From the NCBI GenBank assembly GCA_900550355.1, contig URRT01000040.1, positions 1 through 13,332 on the forward strand: 13,332 nt of DNA, given 5' to 3'. This stretch comes from an uncultured Collinsella sp. (lineage in GTDB: Bacteria > Actinomycetota > Coriobacteriia > Coriobacteriales > Coriobacteriaceae). The translations under genes and the position numbers were made by a program. The notes under the pieces were generated by a model that saw only the letters and a program-made list of their open reading frames with translations, did no database searches and was not told the DNA's origin. This document shows, one piece after another, positions 6,725 to 13,332 of this stretch (positions are counted from its first letter, which is position 1; every line of letters begins with the position of its first letter).

Positions 6725-7669
6725 ATGCCCGCGCTTATCACCCATCATCTGTTTGGCGAGGAAAGCATCGACCGTCTTCCGCAGGGCGTCATCACGTCCG
6801 ATGAAGAGCGCATTGCCTTTATCTTGGGCAACCAAGGACCCGACCCGTTCTTCTTTCACATTCTGACACCGCGTGTTTCCGACTGCACGCTGCTGGCGCA
6901 GGTCATGCATCGCTCGCGCATGTCTCGCCAGTTCGCGTGCCTGCGCGACGGCGTGTCGCATCTGTTGCCGCGCGACGCCAGCTTGGGTCGCGCCTTTGCG
7001 CTGGGCCTGCTGTCTCATTACGTGCTCGACCGCAACGCCCATCCTTTTGTCTATGAGCAGCAGTTTGGCATCGTGGAGTCCGATTCAGAGCTTGAGGATT
7101 CGAGCAGTCAGGTCCATGCCGTGATCGAGAGCGACCTGGATGTACTGATGCTGCAGCTTAAACGCGATGGCGCTACGGTCGACGATTACCCGCCGGCGGG
7201 CGAGATCGTCACCACCGATCGCATCAATCGCGTGGCCGGCGTGCTGATGAGCTATGTTGCCGGACGCGTGTACGGCATTGACATTCCGGCGGGGGAGTAC
7301 GGTGCTGCCGTTGCCAATATGCAGCGACTTTACCGCGCGATTGAGCCGGCCGGCTCCGCAAAGACGCGCGCGATCTCGCTGGTTGAGGGCTTGGTGCACG
7401 ACTACTCGCTGCTCGACGGCCTTGCCCATCGCGTGACGACGGAGCTGCCCGAGCGCACCGGTAACCTGGGCCATCTGACATGGAAGAATCCCTTTACCGA
7501 CGAGGTCTCGAACGAGAGTTTCCCCGAGGTCTTTGATCGCGCGCTGGTCGATTACGAGTGCACGGTCGCACGTTTTATCGAGACCGGTGACATGGATGCC
7601 GTGACCAGTCACGTCAACTACAGCGGTCGCGTGCTCGAAGCCGATGAGGAGTTCGACCGCGAGGAATAG
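6725..7669 (+). CDS. Zinc-dependent phospholipase C-like protein
   Basis: A 314-residue protein resembling the zinc-dependent phospholipase C / S1-P1 nuclease-like fold. Seen in sequence: MPALITHHLFG at the N-terminus, GNQGPDPFF (35-43), LLSHYVLDRNAHPFVY (95-110) and HAVIESDLD (131-139). These supply the His and Asp residues that bind zinc in the family. There is no signal peptide, so unlike secreted clostridial enzymes this one is probably cytoplasmic. That makes a role on internal lipids or other phosphodiesters possible; the real substrate is unknown. I chose ATG 6725 because AAAGGA (6714-6719) lies 5 bases upstream; an in-frame GTG at 6695 has no such site. It stands between the first regulator and the MFS transporter on the same strand. 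Confidence 0.8.
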   Translation: MPALITHHLFGEESIDRLPQGVITSDEERIAFILGNQGPDPFFFHILTPRVSDCTLLAQVMHRSRMSRQFACLRDGVSHLLPRDASLGRAFALGLLSHYVLDRNAHPFVYEQQFGIVESDSELEDSSSQVHAVIESDLDVLMLQLKRDGATVDDYPPAGEIVTTDRINRVAGVLMSYVAGRVYGIDIPAGEYGAAVANMQRLYRAIEPAGSAKTRAISLVEGLVHDYSLLDGLAHRVTTELPERTGNLGHLTWKNPFTDEVSNESFPEVFDRALVDYECTVARFIETGDMDAVTSHVNYSGRVLEADEEFDREE

Positions 7670-7688
7670 GGCCCGTGCGTGCCCCTTT
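7668..7688 (+). terminator. Weak terminator-like hairpin after the phospholipase-like gene
   Basis: GGGC at 7669-7672 can pair with GCCC at 7681-7684 around an 8-base loop, followed only by C and TTT. The short stem and short T-run make it a weak or non-functional terminator, so read-through into the transporter is likely. Confidence 0.2.
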
Positions 7689-7723
7689 GCCGAATCCTTA
7701 CCGGCGGTTCTGGACAATTGGGG

Positions 7724-7729
7724 TACGAT
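7724..7729 (+). promoter_or_regulatory. Possible -10 element of the MFS transporter
   Basis: TACGAT in the context GGG-TACGAT-GAA lies 41 bases before the transporter start. It matches the -10 consensus at 4 of 6 positions and has no good -35. The same surrounding bases recur at 9120-9130, which is the only reason to list it. Confidence 0.25.
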
Positions 7730-7770
7730 GAACTAACTGCATATCGGGCGAATACGAAGGGTCCCTGTCC

Positions 7771-9030
7771 ATGAAATACACCAAGCTCGAGCGTAACTGG
7801 GTTATGTATGATGTGGGCAATTCGGCCCTTGTGCTGCTCAATACCTCGGTGGTGCCCATTTACTTTAACGCCATCAATACCGGCGCTTCCTCGGCCGACC
7901 TGGTGGTCGCCTGGGGCAATGCGCAGACGATCGCCTCGCTGGTCATTGCCATGCTCATGCCCATTCTGGGCGCGCTTGCTGACTACGCAGGCAACAAGAT
8001 CAAGTTCTTCTTGGGCTTCTTCCTCACGGGCCTGGTGCTTTGCCTGGCGCAGGCTATCCCAATGTCCGCCATGGCATTTTTGACCGTGTACGTGCTGTGC
8101 ACCATCGGCCTTAACTCTTCTATGACGTTCTACGACGCCATGCTGCCCGACATTACGACCGACGAGCGCATGGACGCCGTGTCCAGCTCGGGCTATGCCT
8201 GGGGCTATATCGGTTCCACCGTGCCGTTCGTCATCTGCCTGGCGCTCATCATGGGTGGCCCCGCTCTTGGCGTCCCCACCATGCTGGCAACGCGTCTGTC
8301 GTTTATCATCACTGGTGCCTGGTGGCTCATCTTTACCCTGCCGCTCATTCGCACCTATAAGCAAAAGTACGGTCGCGAGCGCGGTCCCGAGGACACTATC
8401 GGCCACATCGTGGGCGGTGTGTTCTCCGAGGTCGGACACACCATGCGCGAGATCGCCCACAACAAGACCGTGCTGGTCTACATGATCGCGTTCTTCTTCT
8501 ATATCGACGGTGTGCACACGGTCATTTCCATGGCCACCAGTTACGGATCGGCCTTGGGCATCGATTCGACGCAGCTGGTGCTGGCGCTGCTCGTTACGCA
8601 GTTCGTGGCCTTTCCGTCCGCCATCATCTACGGCAAGCTCGCCGGACGCGTGGGCACGCTCAACATGATCCTGGTGGCGGTCGCCGCCTACATGGGCATT
8701 GTGCTGTTCGCCGCGTTCTTCCTAAAGACCGCCTTTGAATTCTGGGTGCTTGCCATTATGGTCGGCCTGTTCCAGGGCGGCGTGCAGGCGCTCAGCCGTA
8801 GCTACTTTGGTCGCATTATCCCCAAGGAAAAGTCCAACGAGTACTACGGCTTCTTTGACATCTTTGGTCGTTATGCAAGCGTTATGGGCACCTTCCTGGT
8901 GTCGGTCGTCACCTCGCTGACCGGCAACCCGTCGCTGGGCGTCCTTTCCATTGGCGTGCTGCTGATTGTTGGCTTTATGCTGCTGGTCCGCCTGTCCCGC
9001 ATGACTCGGGCGGCAGAGCATGCCGCATAG
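7771..9030 (+). CDS. UMF1/Atg22-type MFS transporter
   Basis: A 419-residue membrane protein with about 12 hydrophobic helices. Family-typical features are NWVMYDVGNSA near the N-terminus (9-19), LPDIT with SSSGYAWGYIGST (about 127-149), FFFYIDGVHTVISMA (about 238-252) and QGGVQALSRSYFGRIIPKE in the second half. These match the UMF1 group of the major facilitator superfamily, related to the yeast vacuolar amino acid effluxer Atg22. Bacterial members are mostly uncharacterised; export of amino acids or other small metabolites is the usual guess. The start is ATG 7771 with a modest GAAGGGT 8 bases upstream. It lies 101 bases after the phospholipase-like gene, with which it may be co-transcribed, and it is followed by a strong terminator. 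Confidence 0.85.
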   Translation: MKYTKLERNWVMYDVGNSALVLLNTSVVPIYFNAINTGASSADLVVAWGNAQTIASLVIAMLMPILGALADYAGNKIKFFLGFFLTGLVLCLAQAIPMSAMAFLTVYVLCTIGLNSSMTFYDAMLPDITTDERMDAVSSSGYAWGYIGSTVPFVICLALIMGGPALGVPTMLATRLSFIITGAWWLIFTLPLIRTYKQKYGRERGPEDTIGHIVGGVFSEVGHTMREIAHNKTVLVYMIAFFFYIDGVHTVISMATSYGSALGIDSTQLVLALLVTQFVAFPSAIIYGKLAGRVGTLNMILVAVAAYMGIVLFAAFFLKTAFEFWVLAIMVGLFQGGVQALSRSYFGRIIPKEKSNEYYGFFDIFGRYASVMGTFLVSVVTSLTGNPSLGVLSIGVLLIVGFMLLVRLSRMTRAAEHAA

Positions 9031-9122
9031 GAGCGAGCGGCTATTGTGCCTGTCCACGGTACTCTTTTGGGGTTATCCGCAATAAACATTGCGACTTGCG
9101 AGCAATGATTTGCCCAAGTGGG

Positions 9123-9128
9123 TATGAT
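9123..9128 (+). promoter_or_regulatory. Possible -10 element upstream of the glycosyltransferase leader
   Basis: TATGAT (5 of 6 to consensus) in the context GGG-TATGAT-GGA. There is no -35 at standard spacing (TTGCGA at 9096-9101 is 21 bases away). A transcript from here would begin about 10 bases before the terminator hairpin at 9145, an arrangement seen in attenuators. Confidence 0.3.
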
Positions 9129-9144
9129 GGAATCAGCTAGGTCG

Positions 9145-9180
9145 CGGGGCGTCGCCTGTGTTTGGCGGCGTCCCGTTTTT
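9145..9180 (+). terminator. Strong intrinsic terminator (or attenuator) between transporter and glycosyltransferase
   Basis: A 12-bp stem, 9145-9156 with 9164-9175, includes two G-U pairs around a 7-base loop and is followed by TTTTT. It can end the transporter transcript. Only 21 bases separate its T-tract from the glycosyltransferase start codon, and these contain the ribosome binding site, so no promoter fits in between. Transcription of the next operon probably passes through this hairpin. Confidence 0.88.
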
Positions 9181-9201
9181 GTGTTGCAGGGAGGGTAAGG
9201 C

Positions 9202-10389
9202 ATGAACGCCACAGTCGTGATTCCAACGTATTGGGCGGGCGATGACGCTTGCGCAAACGCCCCTGGCACCTATGACCATTCGACGCGACTCAACGCCGAC
9301 AATCCCGAACTCGACCGCTGCCTGGCCTCGCTTGAACAGGTACGTGACATCCCGCGCATCATCCTTTTGGTGGTCTGTCCCGTTTCTGCCACAGCCGATG
9401 TGTCGCTGCGCGTGCGCGAGATTGTCGACGCGCATCCCACGCTCAAGGTCACCGTTGTCACCAACACCCAGGCCTCGCGCATCGCAGACCGGGTTGCTCA
9501 GATCGCGCCCAAGGGTTCGGGCGAGTGCGTGAGCCTGCGAGGCTACGGTGCCATCCGCAACATGGGGCTAGCCTGTGCCGCTGTGCTGGGCCATGACGCG
9601 GTTATCTTTTTGGATGACGATGAGACTGTCATCGACGCCGACTTTATGAAGCGCGCGACCTATGCGTTGGGGCAGCAGACGCGTCAGGGCTTGCCGATCT
9701 TGGTCAAGAGCGGCTATTTCTACGATCGCGACGGCTCGCCGCTGGCTCCCACGGACAAGGCGGGCATCTGCCATCGTTGGTGGACCAAGCGCATCGAGTT
9801 CAACCGTTGGATGAAAAAGGCGCTCTCGGGCACCCGCATCTCGCGCTCTAACTACGTGTGCGGCGGCCTGATGGCCCTGCACGCCCGCGCCTTTACGCGT
9901 GTGGCCTTTGACCCGTTTATCACCCGCGGCGAGGACTTGGATTACCTCTTTAACATGCGCATGTTTGGCTACGACGTGTGGTTCGATAACGAGTGGACCG
10001 TGCGCCATCTGCCTCCGGAGTCCGAAAAGCGCTCACCGCGCTTTATGCAGGATGTATACCGTTGGTACTACGAACGGGCCAAGTTGACATTCGCCGCGCA
10101 TCAAAAGGAGCTCATTCCCGTTACGGCGGCATCACTCATGCCCTACCCGGGCCCGTGGATTTCGCGCGAGCTCGACGACCGCGTGCGCAAGACCGCTATG
10201 GTCCGCAGCGTGTTTACCCGCGAGCATGAGGGCTACCTGCGCATCTGGCGCCATGGTATCGGCGAGGCAAAGGCCTATGCGCGCCAAAACGCTGCAAGCT
10301 ACCTGCGTTTCCAGAGCTTTTGGCCCAAGATCATGGACGGGCTTTGGCGTGACGCACAACTGATCAGTATCCTGGAGGGGGCCGAATGA
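9202..10389 (+). CDS. Family 2-like (GT-A) glycosyltransferase
   Basis: A 395-residue probable glycosyltransferase. The N-terminal strand TVVIPTYW (4-11) starts a nucleotide-sugar binding fold. VIFLDDDETV (134-143) has the DDD metal-binding motif, CGGLMALHARAF (220-231) is the acceptor-side loop, and RGEDLDYLF (242-250), in the position of the family's ED catalytic motif, precedes H269 in VRHLPPE. There is no membrane segment or signal peptide, so it acts at the cytoplasmic face. Donor and acceptor are unknown; a cell-surface glycan is a reasonable inference. GGGAGG (9189-9194) precedes ATG by 7 bases. Its TGA overlaps the start codon of the second kinase in ATGA, so translation of the two is probably coupled. 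Confidence 0.85.
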   Translation: MNATVVIPTYWAGDDACANAPGTYDHSTRLNADNPELDRCLASLEQVRDIPRIILLVVCPVSATADVSLRVREIVDAHPTLKVTVVTNTQASRIADRVAQIAPKGSGECVSLRGYGAIRNMGLACAAVLGHDAVIFLDDDETVIDADFMKRATYALGQQTRQGLPILVKSGYFYDRDGSPLAPTDKAGICHRWWTKRIEFNRWMKKALSGTRISRSNYVCGGLMALHARAFTRVAFDPFITRGEDLDYLFNMRMFGYDVWFDNEWTVRHLPPESEKRSPRFMQDVYRWYYERAKLTFAAHQKELIPVTAASLMPYPGPWISRELDDRVRKTAMVRSVFTREHEGYLRIWRHGIGEAKAYARQNAASYLRFQSFWPKIMDGLWRDAQLISILEGAE

Positions 10390-11729
10390 TCGACCGCCGC
10401 GCCCAGCGCGATAGTTCAATATCAATCTTTCGCATCATTGCCGTTGCCTGCGCCATTTGCGTGCTGGTGTACTTTATTTTTGCCTTGGTGACCGGTATCG
10501 AGCCGATCGCCACGGTGATTGCCTGCGCGCTGCTGTGCATCTTTCTGTGCATCTTTATCTTTTTGACGCTCAATCCCGATTCGGTGCGCTCCCAGTACAC
10601 CGAGGAGACGCTCTCGGTGGCCTCAGCCATGCTCGAGGACATTAAGGGCGGTCTGACGCAGGAGTCGGCGCGTTTGGTGTGCCAGCGCATTTTGCCCGAG
10701 ACGCGTGCCATGACGGTGGCCATCACCGACGAGGGCAACGTGCTGGCCTGCGCGGGCGAGCTTGAGAAAAAACTACTGCCAGATTCTCCCATCCACACGC
10801 TTGCCACGCGCTACGTTATCGAACATGGCATCGTGCAGTCGTTCAACCGTATGGTGGATGTCGTGGGCTCGGACGGCTCACACAACCAAGTCCCCGCCGG
10901 CATTATCGCCCCCATCAAGGTGGGCGATCGTACCGTCGGCACGCTCAAGTTCTACTACAAGACCCCGCGCGCCGTCGACCGTACCCAGTACGCGCTTGCC
11001 TCGGGCTTTGCCGAGATCTTGTCCACGCAGCTCGCCATCCACGAGCTCGAGGTGCAAAAGGAACTCACAGCGCGCGCCGAGGTGCGTGCGCTGCAGGCGC
11101 AGATTAACCCGCACTTCCTGTTCAACACGCTGAACACCATTGCATCGTTTACGCGCACCGATCCGCTGCGGGCCCGCGAACTGCTTCGTGAGTTCTCATC
11201 GTTCTATCGCGCCACGCTCGACAACTCGGGATCGCTTATTCCGGTCTCGCGTGAGGTTGCCCAGACCAAGCGCTACCTTACCTTTGAGAAGGCCCGCTTT
11301 GGCGAGGACCGCGTGCTTGCGACGTTCGATGTGTCCGAGGACGTGGAAGATACGCTGGTGCCGGCGTTCGTGATCCAGCCGATTGTCGAGAACGCCGTAC
11401 GTCATGGTATGGGCGATGACGACGCCCTGAGGATCGACGTGACCGTTCACCAAGACGGCGAGGATGCAATCTTGATTGCCGTGGCCGATAATGGCGTGGG
11501 CATGGATGAGGGTACCGCCGCCAGACTGTTTGACGAGCGTTCTGCCCGTCCCGACGCCAGCTCTCCCCAGGGTGGCGGCGCCGGTGTGGCCATGCACAAT
11601 ATTTCGGAGCGCATCCATCGCTTTTATGGGCCGCACTCCTATACGCGTGTCGAATCGGCGCCGGGCAAGGGCACCAAAGTGCTCCTTCATCTTGATTTGT
11701 CAGAGAGCATCTTCGACATTCAAGAGTAA
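10386..11729 (+). CDS. LytS-type sensor histidine kinase (second copy)
   Basis: A 447-residue paralog of the kinase at 4474. Two membrane helices (about 14-35 and 41-62) are followed by a GAF-like region (about 75-220), the His_kinase domain with H243 in NPHFLFNT, and the ATPase domain with N336 in IVENAVRH, the DNGVGM box (368-373) and a GGGAGVAMHN glycine-rich loop (397-406). Around the phospho-acceptor, 36 of 50 aligned residues are identical to the first copy by eye, while the sensory parts differ more, suggesting different signals. GGAGGGG (10374-10380) lies 5 bases before ATG, inside the end of the glycosyltransferase gene, with which it shares ATGA. It should phosphorylate the regulator 72 bases downstream. 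Confidence 0.92.
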   Translation: MIDRRAQRDSSISIFRIIAVACAICVLVYFIFALVTGIEPIATVIACALLCIFLCIFIFLTLNPDSVRSQYTEETLSVASAMLEDIKGGLTQESARLVCQRILPETRAMTVAITDEGNVLACAGELEKKLLPDSPIHTLATRYVIEHGIVQSFNRMVDVVGSDGSHNQVPAGIIAPIKVGDRTVGTLKFYYKTPRAVDRTQYALASGFAEILSTQLAIHELEVQKELTARAEVRALQAQINPHFLFNTLNTIASFTRTDPLRARELLREFSSFYRATLDNSGSLIPVSREVAQTKRYLTFEKARFGEDRVLATFDVSEDVEDTLVPAFVIQPIVENAVRHGMGDDDALRIDVTVHQDGEDAILIAVADNGVGMDEGTAARLFDERSARPDASSPQGGGAGVAMHNISERIHRFYGPHSYTRVESAPGKGTKVLLHLDLSESIFDIQE

Positions 11730-11738
11730 AATAAAAGG

Positions 11739-11776
11739 CTACGGGCTCAACGTCATGCGACGGATGCCCGGCGTAG
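11739..11776 (+). promoter_or_regulatory. Hairpin between second kinase and its regulator
   Basis: Three nested stems fold the gap: CTAC (11739-11742) with GTAG (11773-11776), GGGC (11743-11746) with GCCC (11766-11769), and CGTC (11751-11754) with GACG (11759-11762) around ATGC. There is no T-run after it, so it is probably an mRNA element and not a full terminator. The first kinase-regulator gap has no such structure. Confidence 0.4.
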
Positions 11777-11801
11777 TTGGTTGACGAAAGGTTTTATCCC
11801 T

Positions 11802-12518
11802 ATGCTGCGTGCGATGATTGTGGATGATGAGGCGCCGGCTCGCTCGGAGCTTCGCTTCCTGCTCGAGCAAACGGGCAAGATCGGCACGATCACGGAGGCG
11901 TCGAGCGTCCGCTCCGCCATCGAGATGCTTATGGAAAGTCGCGTGGATGTCGTGTTTCTCGATATCTCGATGCCCGGTGCCTCGGGCCTGCAACTTGCCG
12001 AGGCGCTGCATAAGCTCAAAAATCCGCCGGCGATCGTGTTTGTGACTGCGTATAGCGACCATGCGGTCGAGGCATTCGACGTGGATGCTGTCGATTATCT
12101 GATGAAGCCGGTCGAGGAAGCTCGCTTGGATCGCGCGATCGAGAAGGTCATGCAACGCGCCAAGCCGGTTACGGACAGCAAGGTGACCATCGAGCGTATC
12201 CCGGTGGAAAAGGGCGGCCGTAAGGTGCTCATTCCCGTGGACGACATTCGCTTTATCATGGCCAAGGACGATTACTCCTGCATCTATACCGTCGATGATC
12301 GCTTTTTGTCGACGACCTCGCTGGCGCAGTTTGAGGCCAAGCTCTGCGACTTTGGCTTCTTCCGTGTTCACCGCCGCTATATCGTCAACTTGGCGTGCGT
12401 TACGGACGTCGAGACGGTGCCCTCGGGCGCCATCCAGCTGGGCATTACGGGCGTCGACGAACGCGTGCCGGTTTCGCGCCGCCGCGTCGTGCCGCTCAAG
12501 AAGGCTCTGAGTCTCTAG
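11802..12518 (+). CDS. LytTR-family response regulator (second copy)
   Basis: A 238-residue regulator with receiver domain (about 2-118: D8-D9, phospho-acceptor D54 in VFLDISMP, T82, K102) and LytTR DNA-binding domain (about 130-235, signature FFRVHRRYIVNL at 186-197). It is a paralog of the regulator at 5898. Both end the LytTR domain with a VPVSRRR motif, but several residues in the DNA-binding half differ, so the two may recognise different sites. I chose ATG 11802 because GAAAGG lies about 10 bases upstream; a TTG at 11781 would add seven residues and is less likely. It is the last gene of the glycosyltransferase-kinase-regulator unit and is followed by a strong terminator. Confidence 0.93.
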   Translation: MLRAMIVDDEAPARSELRFLLEQTGKIGTITEASSVRSAIEMLMESRVDVVFLDISMPGASGLQLAEALHKLKNPPAIVFVTAYSDHAVEAFDVDAVDYLMKPVEEARLDRAIEKVMQRAKPVTDSKVTIERIPVEKGGRKVLIPVDDIRFIMAKDDYSCIYTVDDRFLSTTSLAQFEAKLCDFGFFRVHRRYIVNLACVTDVETVPSGAIQLGITGVDERVPVSRRRVVPLKKALSL

Positions 12519-12525
12519 CACACTG

Positions 12526-12574
12526 GCCCCGCAGCCCTGTAGACCCATCGTCTGCGGAGCCGTGGGGCTTTTTT
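12526..12574 (+). terminator. Intrinsic terminator of the second two-component operon
   Basis: A long imperfect stem, 12526-12544 with 12550-12568, has only two mismatches and a few G-U pairs around a 5-base loop, and is followed by six T. It begins 8 bases after the regulator's stop codon. Confidence 0.9.
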
Positions 12575-12614
12575 GTATGTATCTGCCGAATCGTTTTTTT
12601 GCGGAAGGGATCCC

Positions 12615-13082
12615 ATGAACAGTGCAAGCGCCAAGCGCATCGACATCATCTCGGACACCCACGGCTATCTTTCGCCTGCGCTCTTGGATGAGCTTGAGGG
12701 CGCAGACCTGATTATCCACGCTGGCGACCTCACGTCAGAGATGGACTACGAGCACCTATGCACCATCGCCCCCGTGCGGGCCGTACTGGGCAACAACGAT
12801 TACTACCGCGACTACGGTCCCGATGTAGACCGTCTTGCGCTCTTTACCTACGAAGGCCTCAAATTCGCCGTAGCCCACTACCGCGAAGACCTTCCGGTGG
12901 GATCCGTAGACGTAGCCATCAACGGCCACACCCACGTAACCAAAGAAGCCCAAGTGGGCCGTTGCTTAGTCCTCAACCCGGGCAGCGCCAGCTACCCCAG
13001 AGGCACCCGAGGCCCCACCATGGCCAGAATGCTAGTAAAAGACGGCAAGATCCTAAGCACTAAGTTTATTGACCTAGAGTAA
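12615..13082 (+). CDS. YfcE/MJ0936-like metallophosphoesterase
   Basis: A 155-residue single-domain calcineurin-like phosphoesterase. All metal-binding blocks are visible: D14 and H16 in SDTHG, D38 in HAGD, GNND (59-62), H88 in AHY, and GHTH (104-107), then NPGS (121-124). The length and order fit the small YfcE/MJ0936 group, Mn- or Ni-dependent phosphodiesterases whose natural substrates are mostly unknown. It should be cytoplasmic. I chose ATG 12615 because GGAAGGG (12603-12609) lies 5 bases upstream; the frame is open back into the T-tract of the preceding terminator, which is not credible as coding. It is probably its own transcription unit, but the start lies only 40 bases after the terminator's T-run. 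Confidence 0.92.
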   Translation: MNSASAKRIDIISDTHGYLSPALLDELEGADLIIHAGDLTSEMDYEHLCTIAPVRAVLGNNDYYRDYGPDVDRLALFTYEGLKFAVAHYREDLPVGSVDVAINGHTHVTKEAQVGRCLVLNPGSASYPRGTRGPTMARMLVKDGKILSTKFIDLE

Positions 13083-13091
13083 TCACAACAA

Positions 13092-13121
13092 AAACGGGGG
13101 ATGCAGATGCGTCCCCCGTTT
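13092..13121. terminator. Bidirectional intrinsic terminator after the phosphoesterase
   Basis: AAACGGGGGATGC (13092-13104) pairs with 13109-13121 with one G-U around an AGAT loop, a 13-bp stem starting 9 bases after the stop codon. On the plus strand it ends in TTT. On the minus strand the T-run is longer and better, so it may also stop a minus-strand gene entering from the right. Confidence 0.85.
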
Positions 13122-13332
13122 CCATTTGAGCCAATGGCCGAGCTTCAACAAGATCCATCAGACCAACCCCGTCGAGGAGCATGCGGGCTAGCCGCGCAGC
13201 GGCGCACGCCCGCAAAACTGATTGAACAATGTGACAGCAGGGAGGGTCTCCGGGGCTGAGGGCGGGGGTTAAGTTTGTCGCGAGTTCCGCACGCAAAGGA
13301 AAGCACTTAATGTGCTTTCCGTCTTGCGCAGG
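13122..13332. other. Structured intergenic end region without a credible gene
   Basis: I see no supported gene here; the one longer minus-strand frame runs through the terminator. Two hairpins stand out. TGCGGGC (13182-13188) pairs with GCCCGCA (13208-13214) around an inner stem GCCGC/GCGGC (13191-13195 with 13199-13203). GGAAAGCAC (13298-13306) pairs perfectly with GTGCTTTCC (13312-13320), with an outer CGCAA/TTGCG stem (13292-13296 with 13324-13328). This could be the leader or promoter region of the next gene, or a repeated genomic element. Confidence 0.5.
13292..13328. repeat. Perfect 9-bp inverted repeat with outer stem
   Basis: GGAAAGCAC and GTGCTTTCC flank a TTAAT loop, with CGCAA/TTGCG outside an internal loop. 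No T-run follows on the plus strand; on the minus strand only a short TTT follows. The compact form suits a REP-like unit, a regulator site or an RNA stem. Confidence 0.4.

Noticed and set aside
4474..12518. Agr-type quorum sensing locus
   Set aside because: LytTR regulators suggest it, but there is no AgrB-like protease or short propeptide gene, and the kinases are LytS-type with two helices and not AgrC-like.
12573..12614. Upstream start for the phosphoesterase inside the terminator T-run
   Set aside because: A TTG in the T-tract has no ribosome binding site; ATG 12615 has GGAAGGG at 5 bases.
13066..13296. Minus-strand frame of 76 codons at the right end
   Set aside because: It runs through the bidirectional terminator and into the phosphoesterase gene, and has no ribosome binding site or known motif.

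Overview
The window looks like chromosomal sequence of a GC-rich gut actinobacterium of the Coriobacteriia, probably Collinsella or a close relative. This rests on base composition, strong AAGGAGG-type ribosome binding sites, compact gene spacing and the style of the LytS/LytTR proteins. It is an inference, because no rRNA or marker gene is present. I see no phage, integrase, CRISPR array, tRNA or complete insertion sequence.

Layout. (1) Bases 1-138 hold the terminator of a gene outside the window and a short inverted-repeat element. A minus-strand gene (139-1140) for a membrane-anchored C39-like cysteine peptidase follows. (2) A 354-base divergent intergenic region carries several hairpins ahead of a plus-strand pair: an APC-family permease (1495-2946) and an amidohydrolase (3078-4355). 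The pair ends at an intrinsic terminator. (3) A LytS-type histidine kinase and LytTR response regulator follow (4474-6632). (4) Next come a zinc-dependent phospholipase C-like protein (6725-7669) and a UMF1/Atg22-type MFS transporter (7771-9030), then a strong terminator. (5) A family 2-like glycosyltransferase (9202-10389) overlaps by four bases the start of a second LytS-type kinase (10386-11729), followed by its LytTR regulator (11802-12518) and a long terminator. (6) A YfcE-like metallophosphoesterase (12615-13082) ends at a bidirectional terminator. The last 250 bases have hairpins but no credible gene.

How the genes may work together. The permease and amidohydrolase look like an uptake-and-hydrolysis pair for a small amide, peptide-like or ring compound, and their codon use suggests high expression. 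The two kinase/regulator pairs are clear paralogs of one unusual architecture: two N-terminal membrane helices, a GAF-like sensory region, a His_kinase domain and an ATPase domain, partnered with REC-LytTR. They lie about 3.7 kb apart around lipid-, transport- and glycan-related genes, which suggests a locus sensing a metabolite or envelope state. The physically coupled glycosyltransferase and second kinase are the strongest functional link. Regulation appears RNA-rich: three transcription units start only 21-40 bases downstream of an intrinsic terminator, leaving little room for a promoter, and the permease and amidohydrolase leaders are strongly structured. No clearly novel multi-gene system is proven. 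The best candidates are the paired LytS/LytTR modules, the glycosyltransferase-kinase coupling and the terminator-proximal starts.
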